Source: Takakia lepidozioides (taxonomy: Eukaryota; Streptophyta; Takakiopsida; Takakiales; Takakiaceae). Taken from it: 64,000 nucleotides of DNA. Made by a program: the position numbers and the translations under genes. Under the pieces are notes generated by a model. The model did no database searches, was not told the DNA's origin, and saw nothing but the letters and a program-made list of their open reading frames with translations. Positions 1 through 11,199 of the stretch are shown here, piece by piece; position 1 is the stretch's first letter, and every line of letters begins with the position of its first letter. The stretch lies in contig CM060733.1 of assembly GCA_030704615.1 (NCBI GenBank), positions 42,284,001 through 42,348,000 on the forward strand, given 5' to 3'.

Positions 1-655
1 GCTGCCAAAGTGCAGTTCAACATGATCATGTGGGTTATTGGGCACCATAAACCCATAGTCCAGCAGAAGCATGTCGTTCCTCAATGGGCCGTAGTCCAAC
101 ACTAGCGCCTCACCTATTTGCAAGTCTTGCTCTGCCACTACCTGTGAACAATCCTCAGTATCGGTATTCATCAATGGGCAATAAGAGAAATAAGTGGTGA
201 ATCTACTGTAGTCGTGTACCTCAAATCTAAAGAAATATGTTAACATGTAGGGTTCAGGGTTTAACCAGTCTTACAAAAACATGAACCACATGAACCACAC
301 AAGAACTCCATCAATCTGTCTAACCTAATGGTGGAAGAGATGCAGGGTTATGCATTTCCCTACACCAATAACTGCAGCTGCATATCAAGTAGTGTATGTA
401 AGACCCCCGTACATGTGTCACATTACCTCCTGAAATGGGGTAAGAGAAGTGGGGGAAGCCTGCTGCACAAGCCGTGCAGTGGGAGTGAAGCTGTGGTTGC
501 ACATGTCTACCAATGGAAGAAGTGATGCACCTGCCCCTAGTTGGTGCACACGAAAGGCACGGCTGGAAACAGCACCCATGGCCCAGCCCAGTGCCCATGC
601 ATCCATCTGTTGCCCACCAAACAGATGCTCATCCTCCCCCAGTTTTCCAGCCCCA
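1..655 (-). CDS. SET-domain protein-lysine methyltransferase (Rubisco LSMT-like family), partial 3' part
   Basis: Two exons on the minus strand read through one splice junction in phase. The upstream exon lies at about 655-427 and the downstream exon at 141-1; the gene continues off the left edge. The upstream exon reads QQMDAWALGWAMGAVSSRAF followed by LLPLVDMCNHSF, the SET signature region with the cofactor-binding NH pair. It ends CAGGAG|GTAATG at 427/426. The next exon starts after TTCACAG at 142/141 and reads GEALVLDYGPLRNDMLLLDYGF, then NNPHDHVEL, the conserved end of the SET fold. Proteins of this type methylate lysines on Rubisco large subunit, aldolase or related targets, usually in the plastid; the substrate here is unknown. 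The 5' exons (N-terminal SET part and transit peptide) are not visible to the right, where a gypsy element begins at about 815. The upstream exon's 5' boundary is uncertain because a stop lies at about 663. Confidence 0.8.
142..426 (-). other. Intron of the SET-domain gene
   Basis: Minus-strand intron with donor GTAATG at 426-421 and acceptor TTCACAG ending at 142. It is phase 0 on both sides, so the coding frame passes from FQE to VVAEQD. A pyrimidine-rich stretch (TTATTTCTCTTATTGCCC) lies about 40 bases upstream of the acceptor. Confidence 0.6.
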
Positions 656-814
656 GTTTTCTAGCCACTGTTGGAATCTCTTTCCTTGCAAACTGCAGTA
701 AAAAGTGACAGCTCTTCTTCACCTGCAACCCACTGAGACCACTTCACATGATTTCACGAAGGCTCAGGGGGATCAGGCGGGCAGCCTGGATTTGGCTCTG
801 GGGGGACAGGGAGT

Positions 815-2050
815 ATGGGAAGTAGTGCAACCAGAGCCGGGAATACTGTGAATATCGTGGGGCCAGTAGCAGGGAGTGCTCAGGGGCCACCACTGGGTGG
901 AAGATCCACCACAAATACAATAGGTCCTCAAGGACCAGCACCAGCAAGGGGGCCAGCATCTGTCAGTGGGCAGAAGGTAGGGCCACAGATGGCGTTACAA
1001 CCAACATGGGCAAAACCACCTTTTCCAATATATTCAGGAAAAGGGGATCCTGATGTACACATTAGCCAATTTGAGCACATGTGTATTGTGAACAATGAGA
1101 ATGGCGATGATGCCAAGATGAGACTATTTCCTTGTTCACTTATCAAGAAAGCAAGTGAATGGTATGCAAGATTCCCTGATAATCATTCAGAAATAGGTTC
1201 AGGACAAGTAAAATTGAGGATGAAGTGTATGGAAGTTTACAACAGTTAAAGCAAAAGAAGCATGAAACTATTGAGGAGTATATGGAAAAAATGGAATTGA
1301 TGATGAAAAAGCTGGCTGATGTACCAGGTTTACAGAAGACTTGGTTTGTGAGTGGACTAAGACCAGAGTTGCAAAAGAAAGTGGATATGTTACAATACAG
1401 TGGAGGAGGCATTTGAAATAGCGAACATAATTGAGCAATTGGGAATGCTCAGGAGAGAGAAAAGGGATGATGAGGACTCTGAGGATGAGTCGGATGAGGA
1501 AGAAGAGCAAGAGCTGAAAAGGAAGAGTAAGAGAAAGGAGAAGTTGAAGAGGGATAACTATGAGAAAAGATTAGAAGAAATCTTGAAGAAGTATGCCACA
1601 GAGGCTGCAACACATTGGAGGAAGGGTGTTTGGTGTACAAAGTGCCAGAATGAAGGCCATACCACCACTGAATGCCACATGAAGGAGAAACATTGTACTA
1701 TCTGTAAGATGGATAACCATTCTACTGAGAATTGTTACTACAACAGAAGGACAGCTGCAAGAGAACCTAGGCAAGTAAGGGTGCATTAAGTGCAGCCCCA
1801 GCCAAGAAGAAACAGTGATCAGGACCACTATGGTAGGCCCGGTGGTTATAACAATGGTATGGAAGGGAGAGGTAATCCAAGAGGGAATTACCAAGGAAAT
1901 TCCAGGGGCAACTATCAGGGTAATCCAAGGGGGAATTACCAGCCAGGGAATCAAGATTACAGAAATAATCCTAGAGCAGACCAAGGGTGAGGACCCAATG
2001 GTGGAGAACTGTGTTACTATTGTAATCAAGCAGGACATCGCAAGGCAGCC
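815..2050 (+). pseudogene. Ty3/gypsy gag with three zinc knuckles, frameshifted
   Basis: Gag begins at ATG 815 with a Gly/Pro-rich leader, then the retrotransposon gag core (PPFPIYSGKGDPDVHISQF, then ASEWYARFP). The frame breaks at about 1215-1250, continues as EEYMEKMELMMKKLADVPG, and breaks again near 1400. An acidic and basic stretch follows, then two CX2CX4HX4C knuckles (CTKCQNEGHTTTEC, CTICKMDNHSTENC) at about 1636-1735. An Arg-Gly-Asn-Tyr repeat segment runs about 1860-1975. A third knuckle (CYYCNQAGHRKAAC) at about 2010-2055 is in another frame. The role was capsid formation and RNA packaging; the breaks make it non-functional. Confidence 0.85.
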
Positions 2051-2080
2051 TGTTCATTCTGGATTAGACACCAGAATGAG

Positions 2081-2746
2081 ATGAGAGCTCCTGTGAATGA
2101 GGGCCCAGTGGTGGCAGCTCACATGGTTAGGCCATGTGTTGTACCAGAAGTAAGTACAATGATAGTAACGAGAAGCAAAGCCAAACTAATACCTCCAGTA
2201 GTTGAGGAAGATGATGATAATGAAGATGGCAGTGATGTGCCTGAAGATGATGAGGCTTGGAGAGATGAGAAGGAACTGCACAAGGAAGTGGCAGATACCA
2301 TAAAGGAAATGCAGAAGAGTACTGATATTCCTATGGAAGATTCCTCTGATTCTGAAAGAGAAGAGGAAGTGAGTGAGGATGAAGGGAAGAAAGAAGTTGC
2401 AGACATGCAGAGTAATGAAGGGACTTTGGCTGAAGTAATATGCCAGTCCAAAGCAGAGATTACCATTGGACAGCTATTGGCTGTGGCACCTTATTGTAGG
2501 CACAGGCTGTATCAAGCAATCAATCGAATTGCCCAGGAGACAGGAGACACAGACCTGAACAGCAAGGTGACCAGTTATAATGTAAAGCCGGAAGGGCGAG
2601 AAACAGTCAGGGACTTTGATGATTCTATGCTAGTAATCCAATTGAGAATTGGAAGCACAGAACTAACTGATGTACTGATAGATGGAGGCTCTGGAGTGAA
2701 TATCATGACAGACCAATTAAGGCAAAAGCTTGGTCTAATAACATGA
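2081..2746 (+). pseudogene. Ty3/gypsy aspartic protease region
   Basis: A 221-codon open frame with a long acidic linker (Glu/Asp/Ser-rich, about residues 40-125) and a retropepsin-like core near the C-terminus. The core reads VIQLRIGSTELTDVLIDGGSGVNIM. The usual D-[ST]-G active-site triad appears as D-G-G. Some Ty3 lineages carry a similar 'DGGS/DGGA' form, so this may be lineage-typical or a loss of activity. The frame stops at 2746, and downstream protease/linker sequence (LLLGRPWLKQARVFHDW, about 2893-2945) continues in another frame. Confidence 0.75.
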
Positions 2747-3429
2747 AACCAGCCCCATTTACAGTAACAATGGCAGATCAAAGAAGTGTACAGCCATTGG
2801 GATTGATAAGAGGAGTTAAGATATAGATTCAAAAGATGATCTTTATGATCACAGTAACTGTGTTAAAAATGGATGAAGTCATGCAAGCTTACTCCTTATT
2901 GTTGGGACGTCCGTGGCTGAAACAAGCCAGGGTATTCCATGACTGGAATTCCCAGTTACTAACTGTGCATGATAAGATGCACAAGATACAAATTACCACT
3001 AAGAAATCTAGTAGATTACCTACTACGAGAAGACCTCGAGGGGTCAGGGAGTATGACTGGAGGGGAGGACTGGATGAGGAGCAGGAAGCTACCATGTTCG
3101 CACACACCCAGAGTGGGAGCAGGTTGCAGAGATGCAGCTGGAAGGCCTAAGTTGTTTAAAAGGTATCTGTTGTGGTGTAGTGACAACAACACCAATTGAA
3201 GGTGAAATAAGCAGTTACCCACCACATTTTTATGAAGAAAGAGAAGGAGAAATGGAAATCCTAGAGGAACCAGCCACTGTGAGTTTACAGAAGTGGTAAC
3301 TGGTTGGACAATCACAGCTGATGAGCATGTAAGAGAGTGAATGTGGGAACTGAAGAGGAACCGAGGTGAAGGTAGGGGCTGATTGGAGCCAGAATTCTTT
3401 GAGGAAGCTAAGAGTTTGTTCATCAAATA

Positions 3430-4327
3430 CAGAGATGTATTTGCTTAGAGCTACGAGGATCTAAAAGGGATACCACCTGAGATCTGTCAGCATAAGATTG
3501 AACTGGAACTAGGGTCAGTACCAATCAAACAAGTAAGATACATAATGAATCCCAACTATGCACAGAAGGTTGGAGAAGAGATCAAGAAGTTGGCTGAGGC
3601 TAAGTTTATATACCCGATAGAGTATACAACTTGGTTGTCACCCATTGTGATAGTTCCCAAGAAGATGGTAAACTGAGAGTTTGTGTGAACTATAAGAAGT
3701 TGAATGCTTGCACGAAGAAATCATTTTCCTTTGTCATTCACAGAAGCGGTATTGGAACCTGTGGCAGGCCATGAGATGTACTCATTCATGGATGGCTTCA
3801 GTGGTTATAATCAAGTGCAAGTGGCAGAAGAAGACCAGGGAAAGACAGCTTTCATCACAGACTGGGGTGCTTATGCATACAAAGTCATGCCTTTTGGACT
3901 TTGTAATGCACCAGCAACCTTTCAGAGAGTGATAAGTGAATTTTTTCATGAGTATCTGGATGATTTCATGCAGGTGTTCTTGGATGATTTCAGTGTGTAC
4001 AGCTCTAAGAATGAGCACTTGCATAAATTGGAGTTATGTTTGGCCAGATGCAGGATGAGAGGTTTGGGCCTGAATCCAGAGAAGTATACTTTCTGTGTGA
4101 ACTCAGGGGTGCTTTTGGGACACATTGTGCGTAAGAGGGGACTTCTTGTGGATCCTAGGAAGACAGAGGCCATTAAAGCCTCTCCACCACCAGTAAATGT
4201 TAAGAGTCTAAGGAGATTCCTTGGACAAACCAGTTATTACAGAAGATTTGTCAAAAAGTATGCACAGATAGCAGCACCATTGAGCAAGCTTCTGAAGAAA
4301 GATGCAGTTTTTTGCATGGACAGCTGA
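3430..4327 (+). pseudogene. Ty3/gypsy reverse transcriptase
   Basis: RT homology starts near 3430 (YEDLKGIPPEICQHKIEL, then WLSPIVIVPKK), with a frame break at about 3672. From 3704 it runs open for 207 codons: fingers and palm motifs GFSGYNQVQVAEEDQGKTAF and MPFGLCNAPATFQRV, the catalytic box as VFLDDFSVYS, and the thumb motif SLRRFLGQTSYYRRFVK. The FLDD box keeps both aspartates. The TGA at 4325 interrupts the connection to RNase H. It would have copied element RNA into DNA; it is not functional as it stands. Confidence 0.85.
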
Positions 4328-4339
4328 ATGTCAACAGGC

Positions 4340-4545
4340 TTTTGAGGAACTACATTGTCAGTAACAACTACACCTGTGCTGATTAACCCTCACTGGCATG
4401 TAGTATTTCATGTTCACTGTGATGCCTCAGGAGAAGCGTTGGGAGCGGTGTTAGCCCAAAATGTTACAGGAAATATAGATTCACCGGTGTACTATGCTAG
4501 CAGGTTGATGAACAGTGCTGAAAATAGCCCAACAAATTATATTGT
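4340..4545 (+). pseudogene. Ty3/gypsy RNase H, truncated
   Basis: RNase H start is recognisable as FHVHCDASGEALGAVLAQ followed by PVYYASRLMNSAENSPTNY. The first catalytic Asp (CDAS) is present. Similarity is lost immediately after PTNYIV at about 4545, where non-element sequence begins, so the later catalytic residues are missing. Confidence 0.8.
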
Positions 4546-4885
4546 TGGTAGTTTCAACCTTTGGAGTTGGTAAGTGTGCTTAACCTTAGTTCTCGCTAAG
4601 TCCACCTCCAGTTCCACCTGATAGACAGCCTGTGAACAACCAGGTCAATTGCTCAGATTAACCAACTTTTTACTACTTCCATTAATACAGTAAACTAGGC
4701 AACTCTCTTCTGTCCTAAACTTCCAAGGCTGTATGTGAGCTGGAACTCCTGGGGGTTCTCTAACACTGGGATTGCCCTATCAGTGGAGTGCTCACTAGAA
4801 AAGGCTTGAAGAGTCGGACATTGAACTCTTGCAATGCTTTTGCTGTCCAATTGATGCAATCTTAAGTATTCTCTGGTGTGTGCAG
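4546..4885. other. Sequence between the gypsy break and the first visible channel exon
   Basis: No convincing coding exon, RNA or transposon. If intact, the channel's voltage-sensor exons (S1-S4) should lie upstream of 4886, but I cannot find them here. Confidence 0.4.
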
Positions 4886-5010
4886 TTTTTCTGGATGCAG
4901 GCATTATCTTGTGGGTGGAGTATGAAGCCGCTCCAAAACATTTACGAGGAAAATGTTCTTACAGTGGCTGTATCAACTTTTGGGATTCATTTTACTATAT
5001 TATTATCACG
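4886..5010 (+). CDS. Channel exon: S5 end, turret and pore helix
   Basis: Follows acceptor GTGTGCAG (4881-4885) and ends ATCACG|GTGAGT. Reads FLDAGIILWVEYE, then NFWDSFYYIIIT, the usual aromatic-rich pore helix before a K+ filter. It takes up 2 bases of a split codon at the start and ends in phase 0, which joins exactly to the filter exon. Confidence 0.75.
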
Positions 5011-5434
5011 GTGAGTACATGCCTATTCTGACCTCTCTTGGTTAGATGGGATTGTCAATAATGGTAACAGTGCGTGTTCACTTCTGGCAATTGACAGGTC
5101 TTGATACAACTTTGAGACATGTAGAATAGACAATAGGAGAAAGCAGGTGAACACATACATCAGAATTGAAATTGGGTATGGATGGTCACCTGAGTTGTAA
5201 GGGAATGCACCAATGTGAATTGTGGAAAGACTTGGGACCGGCTCTCTATTACAGTAAAATATTCGCAGATGCGATTCTGTGTGCCGGGAAAAATTCAAGA
5301 GGGCAGGAATTTCTTTCGACTGAATTTGCTGATCTGATAATTCCATTGGTAATTCATTATTACTGTTGTCTTTGTTTGATGTTCATGTGTGGCTTCTCTA
5401 GACCTTGATAAGATGAACTGGGATGTTTTGGCAG

Positions 5435-5568
5435 ATATGTACAGTTGGCTATGGGGACATCACACCCAAAACAGAGTTGGGAAGGCTGATCTGCATTATC
5501 ACAATCATTGCTGCACTTGTTATTCTTCCCATTCAAATTCGTTGTATCACTTATCTTGCATCTCGGAG
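5435..5568 (+). CDS. Channel exon: K+ selectivity filter TVGYGD and S6
   Basis: Acceptor TTTTGGCAG at 5434. Reads ICTVGYGDITPKTELGRL, then a hydrophobic S6 (IITIIAALVILPIQI), ending TCTCGGAG|GTGATG in phase 2. TVGYGD is the canonical K+ filter. The 'ITPKTELGR' continuation resembles SLO channels more than Shaker or KAT types. Confidence 0.85.
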
Positions 5569-6566
5569 GTGATGCTTCCAGCTACTCTTGCTCTCCTGCT
5601 TTTATTCTCCCTTTTTACCTGCTGCAAGCAAGTCCAAACCTCTACAGTGTTTTCCAAGTGTGGCCGACCAAGTATGGTTCCAAGAACACTGGGAGTTGGC
5701 CAAGATCTGTCTCCTCTTTCTGGGGTTTTCCTCTTTGTTTCTTTTTCCTCTTTGTGGTGACAGTGGAAAAACCCACAAAAAATGATCTGAACTGAAACCC
5801 TCAACACTGGAGCTTTTTGTCGTCTCTTGATTTTTTCTAAAAGATTTCTTGTTTAGTAGATGATTATTTTTATAGTAAATTATGAATTACGACCAAATAG
5901 GACACGCTGGAACTCAGGCTCTTACTAGCTCTCACCTTCCTGTTATTACAAGAGTTCTCGTCTTTCAAGGGCAAAGTGACTCCAAGGGTCATGTTTGCCA
6001 GGCCATCTCCAAGCTTAGAACCTACCTGCTCTTTTCTTTTCCTTTTCTGGGGACCAGAGATCAGTACCAAACCTTCACACTTAACATCTCAGCAAACTAA
6101 AAGCCAGAAGGGCAATATTCCTAGCCTTCCTTTTTGAGGTCAGGAACCTCCAGGATACAATCGTCCTTGAGACTATCAGCCTTCCTGCTCTCCCTCTCTC
6201 ACCCAAGGTATTTAGCTATAAAGGTAGAGATCCACTGCAGCAAATCCAATTCGAGGCAGCAATTGAAATTTTCGGCTTAATTGTTTCAGTCTCGTCCTTT
6301 AAACAGTTGGGCTTTCCGTGGATGTTACAGACTTTGTTTCTTTCGTTGATTCTTTCTCTCCAGAAGTATTTAAGACCCCTATATTACCCTTTTGGAGGGT
6401 GACAAGAATCTGGTAGTCCCAAACTGGTGATTCGTATGATGCAGAGACTTTCATGTTTTTGATGTTTACATGGTGAGAATCCCACTTAATTGTACTCTAT
6501 TTAGTCCTTGTCTGGAAAAAGTGTACCCTGTCGATGACTTGCCGTTCTTTTCCCCAAAACCGCAAG

Positions 6567-6709
6567 TACACAGTGGAGCAAGCCGTACGGAGGATCGTTT
6601 AGTGCTAGGAAGGTGATTGATTCACGGTACCTCATTGTGAGTGGAAGCATTTCATATCAGGCTGTGCAAGACTGGCTTGTTGAGTTCTACAACCCCACCC
6701 ACAGTGAAG
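6567..6709 (+). CDS. Channel exon: start of RCK1
   Basis: Acceptor CCGCAAG at 6566 supplies the base needed to complete the preceding codon. Reads KPYGGSFSARKVIDSRYLIV, then SGSISYQAVQDWLVEFY. The YGGS...R..IVSG pattern matches the linker and first beta strand/glycine turn of SLO RCK1. Ends GTGAAG|GTACAA in phase 1. Confidence 0.75.
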
Positions 6710-6962
6710 GTACAACATTCTAAGCTATATTGACGGGTGCGTCTGGTAGGAATTTGTGTGCGAGTACAATCTTCATGGTAGCCTTGGTGATCCAATTTGA
6801 TGAATGGTACTTCTCATACATTGTATGCAAGTGCCTTGGAAAAAAGATAAAACTCTGTGCTCATATATTTGTTAATCGTACTGTACTGCCTAATACACCT
6901 ATGTATTAGGCAGACGTAGTGGAAGTAATGGTCACATAATGTGTACATCCACAGACCTGGAG

Positions 6963-7005
6963 ACATACCACTGCGCATCACCATCTTAGCACCTTTCAGC
7001 CCTTC
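6963..7005 (+). CDS. Channel micro-exon (43 nt) within RCK1
   Basis: Acceptor CCTGGAG at 6962; reads DIPLRITILAPFSPS across the junction, a beta strand of RCK1. Donor TTC|GTAAGT. Phase 1 in, phase 2 out, consistent with both neighbours. Confidence 0.6.
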
Positions 7006-7370
7006 GTAAGTTGTCCATCACTTTGTTCAGAGTAACCATTCATTTAAATGGTTATGGTGATATGCAACTTGTTGAAGATCCGTAGTTTCCTTATCAAGCA
7101 AACTAATGCATCATGATGGTTAGTAATTCGATGTGGAGAGAGAATACAAAAGAGAGAAATAGGAACGAAACTTTATAGCCCCAAAGGTCCATGGGAGAAG
7201 AACAAAAGCCTAAAGAGCTTGTGGACACTAGTGTAGAACAAGAAAGTGAAATACTAGAGCTAAATCATTGCACAAAGCTTCTGTGCTGAGAGATGGAGGG
7301 ATATTGTACTCCAACAGGTGAATAGCTTTCTGCGAACTTGGACTCTGTAACACATATCTAACAAAGGCAG

Positions 7371-7530
7371 GGTGGTGTATGTTGGCAGGTTTGAACTAAA
7401 CCAACTAGTTGCACTCTATAATGGGCTGGTCGAGTTTATAGAAGGGTCACGGGTGCGGCAATCAGACCTAGAACGTGTGTTCGCCGCTCGAGCCTCAGCC
7501 TTCTTTTTGTTGGCTGACCAAGAAACTGAT
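7371..7530 (+). CDS. Channel exon: RCK1 core
   Basis: Acceptor AAAGGCAG at 7370. Reads VVYVGRFELNQLVALYNG, then FIEGSRVRQSDLERVFAARA and FFLLADQETD. In SLO channels the matching block is the 'G(S)..N..DL.R...A.a..iLa' segment after the hydrophobic strand. Ends phase 0 at GAT|GTATGT. Confidence 0.8.
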
Positions 7531-7865
7531 GTATGTTTTTCATCTTGTTTGCAATATTTTCTCCACGCTGTCCTTCAGCTTTAGAATTCGGACACTTTCT
7601 CACCATTTTTCGGAGTGGCCATTGTAGGTGGGGTTTAGGAGGCTCCTCTGATTTCTTGATTTGGCCATAGAAATGTGTAAATATTTATGTTCATATCTAA
7701 CCTGTGCATAGATTATGGCAACCTTTTTTTACAAACCTTCCCATAAGAAGAATGAATTTGGGTACAAGTTATGCCTTGGTTTGTAGATTTCTGTACGTGT
7801 GTCTGCCATAATATGTTGGATACTAACGTGGAGAGTGCCACAACATAACCGACCTCTTGTTACAG

Positions 7866-8059
7866 GCTCCAAAGGAGGAGGATGCCAAACAGATAGTGAG
7901 AGCATTGGCAGTTCATCGCTTCTGTGGAAACCAGGTGCGCATTATAGTCGAAGTGCTGGAGCCAGGTACACAAACTAGTGCAGTGTGGGATGAGACACAA
8001 AGTGGGGGCATTGAGGTGATCTGCCCTGCTAAAATCCACTACAAGATGCTCTCTTGCAG
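7866..8059 (+). CDS. Channel exon: RCK1 second half
   Basis: Acceptor TTACAG at 7865, phase 0. Reads APKEEDAKQIVRALAVHRF, then VRIIVEVLEPGTQ and IEVICPAKIHYKMLSC. SLO family members have the same order: acidic ED..N..RAL, I.I..Q.L, then the ..E.K.....SC block. Ends TTGCAG|GTGGGT in phase 2. Confidence 0.8.
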
Positions 8060-9318
8060 GTGGGTACTCTTTTGTCTGCCCACTTTTCTGCCCTGTACGG
8101 ATTCCTGTGATCTGCTTAGTACAATTTTTCTTTTTTCTTCCCCTTTATCTCTTTAGTAGGGTGGGGAAAGGGGAAACACTGTAGAGGAAATGGCAAGCAA
8201 AGAAATGCAGGCCCTGGGATGGCCAGTGGGTAAGGGAGTTTAGTTGACCCAACCATCTTCCAAGAAACAGAACGCCAACAGAGGGGAGAAGAGGTAGAAG
8301 ATACTGTTCTCGTAAGGCATTTGCCATAGCCTTGTGGCCATAGGCCCCGTCCCCAGTTTGGGCAGAAGTTGAGGTAGTAGAGAAAGAAAGTTCATAAGAT
8401 TGGTAAGAACTAATAACACAAGAGACTAGACAGCTGCTGGGAGTAAAGATTGTGACACTTACAGGGAAGGCCAGCTCATACAAAACCTGCTGCTATTGAA
8501 AAAGGAAAGGTACATGTAGGGACTAAGAAACAAGCGGCATATGGAGAAATGCCGCAATAGCATGCAACATAAATCTTCCAGCCAGATTCTCCCAGTCATG
8601 GGAGAGAAGATGCACCAGCTAAGTGGACAAACTAAGGAGAATGCATGATGTGCCCTTATTTGCCATGTTCTTGAAAGCAAGCAAACACCTCAGAAGTGTC
8701 CGCGTTTGCTCTCAGGAGAGCTTGTTGCAAGATATACCTTGCACTCAATTATGCACTACCAGATATTGCTCTCTGATCGGACACAGCATGACCTGCTCAT
8801 TTTGCATCACCAGGTGGCATCCGGCTGTTTGGATGTGCCAAAATTTGAAGATTTAGACGACCCAGTGCATGTAGAGCTTGAGGGAGTCAGTCTCCATATT
8901 TTTAACCTTGGAACAGGAACTCTCTTCACTCTCCACAGGTCTCTTATTGTCCCATTTTCTTCCCCTGCCCATCCTCATTCTCGGGTAAAATTTGAGGATG
9001 CCAATGACTTGTGAGAATCCACTGGGTAGAGCTTGAGGAAGTTGGTCCAGATTTTTAGGACTGGGAAAGAAGAGGGCTCTCTATAGGTCTCTCAATCCTG
9101 GCACTTCTTTGTTTCGCGCGCTCCTATTCACACATATTGGGGAGGCAAGATTTAAACTATGGTCAACAAGTTGGAATCCTTGTAGGATGTGTGTTGATTG
9201 ATTTTTGTAAGCACGGATTACATACAATGTATCCATCATCTTCATAAAGGCAGAGTTTAAACTTGTTTATGCCATATTGCTGGGTTTTTGGGATGGGAGG
9301 GCAGCTGCACCATCAAAG
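8060..9318 (+). other. Channel intron region with one unresolved short exon
   Basis: The phases of the flanking exons (2 out, 1 in) require an intervening exon. An open stretch at about 8685-8938 (LLSGELVARYTLHSIMHYQ, then LEGVSLHIFNLGTGTLFTLH) lies here, but it does not resemble the family and its phases do not fit cleanly. A local imperfect direct repeat (GTAGAGCTTGAGG blocks at about 8869 and 9027) suggests a small duplication. Confidence 0.35.
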
Positions 9319-9473
9319 GCCTCTACACGTTCATAACTAACTTGTTCACATCAGAGATCAAGCTCATGAACTTGTCAGATCACCATTTTATCTCAGAATA
9401 CGTCTACGGTTTTGACAACGAGGTTTATCCTCTTATTTTCCCTAGTGCTTGCCATAACAAGATCTTTGAAGAG
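9319..9473 (+). CDS. Channel exon: SLO 'TxxTNLF' block
   Basis: Acceptor CATCAAAG at 9318. Reads LYTFITNLFTSEIKLMNL, then FISEYVYGFDNEVYPLIFP and HNKIFEE, closely following the SLO block with (S/Y)T...NLF, (E)Y..G..NE.Y and FP..C...F. Phase 0 at its end (GAAGAG|GTATTT). Its entry phase shows that at least one short exon between 8060 and 9318 is still unassigned. Confidence 0.78.
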
Positions 9474-9599
9474 GTATTTCTCTCTCTGCCTTTTCTTTCT
9501 TCCCTCTCTCTTGATCCTTCCTTGTGCTTGCCGCAGTTGGCTACAGTTTAATCAAGTAGGATTGTACACTCTTTTCTATCTTTTTATCTTAGGGGACCT

Positions 9600-10110
9600 C
9601 TCTAATGTAACTTGGTTCTGGGCTCGGGTCTATGGCACAAGGCTACGGCAAAGAACCTCTTACGAGTCCATTCTAATGTAAGTTCTACGGAAGAGGAGAT
9701 TGTAATTGCCCGATCCTGATGACAATATTCATTTTCTGATCCATTGTCAGGGGATAAAATTACCAGAGAGTGACCCTCTTCAGGATGATTAAGAACATTG
9801 TCCCTGCTTGTATTCACCAACATTCAAAATCTTGAGGTTGAGTCTAAAGCCCTCGCCCTGTTGGGGCGTAATTGTTGGGCAGCTCAAACACAACAAGTTG
9901 ATGCTAGTGTAAAGGGCTTTCTAGAGGAAATCTGGAAAACCCGAGCTAATTGTCTCTATCAAGGTAAGTCACACTACTGGAGTGAGCCCCACACAAAGGT
10001 AGTATATGTTCCCTTTTGTTCTTCCCAAAGTGGTTGGAGGGTCTATGGCCATAAGGTTACAACAAACGACATCTTATGAGTACATTCTAATGTAAGTTCA
10101 AAGTTTGGTA
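9600..10110 (+). repeat. Dispersed repeat with internal 75-bp duplication, possibly LINE linker
   Basis: Reads NLEVESKALALLGRNCWAA, then KGFLEEIWKTRANCLYQG at about 9827-9961. A diverged copy of the same stretch lies at about 51164-51300. The pattern resembles the linker between endonuclease and RT in plant L1 elements, but I cannot prove this. Blocks at about 9625-9690 and 10038-10105 (GGTCTATGG...ATTCTAATGTAAGTTC) are direct repeats of each other. Confidence 0.45.
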
Positions 10111-10179
10111 GGCTCTCACAGTGATATTTCTTTCATGTCTTTTTTTCTACAATTACATGGGAAATGCTGGAATCATTAT

Positions 10180-10554
10180 TGAGATTGCATTATTCTACTC
10201 TCATCAAAGGTTAGAGGAAACACTCAAGCTGTGTGTGTGAGAGAGAAAAGGCAAGGAGAGACGACACGTGAAGGAAAGGAAGGAAGCCTCTCTGATATGT
10301 CATTGTATCAGAATAGATGTAGAGTGCCTTGTGTATGAAGGATTTGAGTCTTTGATCATCCCTTTGGGGGAGGTGCCATTCTTCCTTGGGAGCCCCTGTG
10401 GAAGCTTCATCACCTCCCTTGAAAAACCCTAAAAGCTTCAGGAAGCTTTTAAGACCTTTCTAAAAGCTTCTAAGCTAGAATCTTGTAAGCTCCATTGAAG
10501 CAAGCTACAACATACAGGGATGAACAAGGGCATGAGTTGCCCTGTTTCTCAACA
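10180..10554 (-). repeat. LTR-like repeat, copia-side (3') copy
   Basis: Ends on the plus strand in CCCTGTTTCTCAACA at about 10554, directly next to the copia C-terminal coding remnant (10570-10655, minus). Matches the repeat ending at about 16284. The left boundary is approximate. Confidence 0.5.
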
Positions 10555-11199
10555 TTTCCACGTAGGGAAGTGTCTTTGTGGTTTAGACTCATTGATTCTC
10601 TCAAATGCTCAAACTGAGATTTAGCAATAGCCTTTGTAAGAATGTGCGTTCTCATATCCTAGTTGTCCAATAGAGGATAGATGCTCCTTAATTTCCTACT
10701 TTTTTTTGACAAATTTATATGCCCCCGTGGTTTTGCGGCACAAGGCCGCATTACAAGTGGTTGTGTGTTCAAAGTCACATAGGTGTATGTCAAATGTCAC
10801 CCATCATAGCGAATCCAGCTTTAAAAATGAGTCTCGGGTCAACCGGATTTAAGGTGTTGGGTGCACAGGATTTGAGTGGTTTGGGCAACTCGGTTGCCCC
10901 GGTTACGGCCGTTAGAAGGTGTTCACCTTCCAGATGGAAGGCAATAGCTATTTGCGGTGAAGTTACGCTTGCTTCACCGGTGGTCTTCGTCCGCCTCTCC
11001 ATACATTGCGACTAGGTGTCGAGACGCCCACTTAGCCATATGTCTTTGCTGAAAAAGTGCTCATAGCCTTGACAATATAGAAACACAATTCGCATCAATT
11101 TGTGCACGGTAATATCTGTTTGGGACAATTCAAGAGGACAAAGTTCATGCAATTGTGCGCATGACAGCATCAGGAATTTAGACTATCTGGCTGTTATAT

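Larger units (their letters stand above)
815..4545 (+). mobile_element. Degraded Ty3/gypsy retrotransposon, 3'-truncated
   Basis: A single-orientation element with domains in the order gag, zinc knuckles, aspartic protease, reverse transcriptase and RNase H. The protein is broken by several frameshifts and stops. Similarity stops inside RNase H at about 4545; no integrase or 3' LTR follows. No LTR or primer-binding site is recognisable upstream of the gag ATG at 815, so both ends appear lost or too diverged. It sits between two host genes that point away from each other (SET on minus, channel on plus). Confidence 0.85.

Noticed and set aside
8685-8940. Open stretch as the missing channel exon
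   Set aside because: Its entry and exit phases do not fit the neighbouring exons and it does not resemble the SLO block expected there.
10719-11030. Possible SINE or small gene with GTGTTCAAAGTC
   Set aside because: The box is weak, no A box or A-rich tail, and the open frame of 98 codons lacks any domain.
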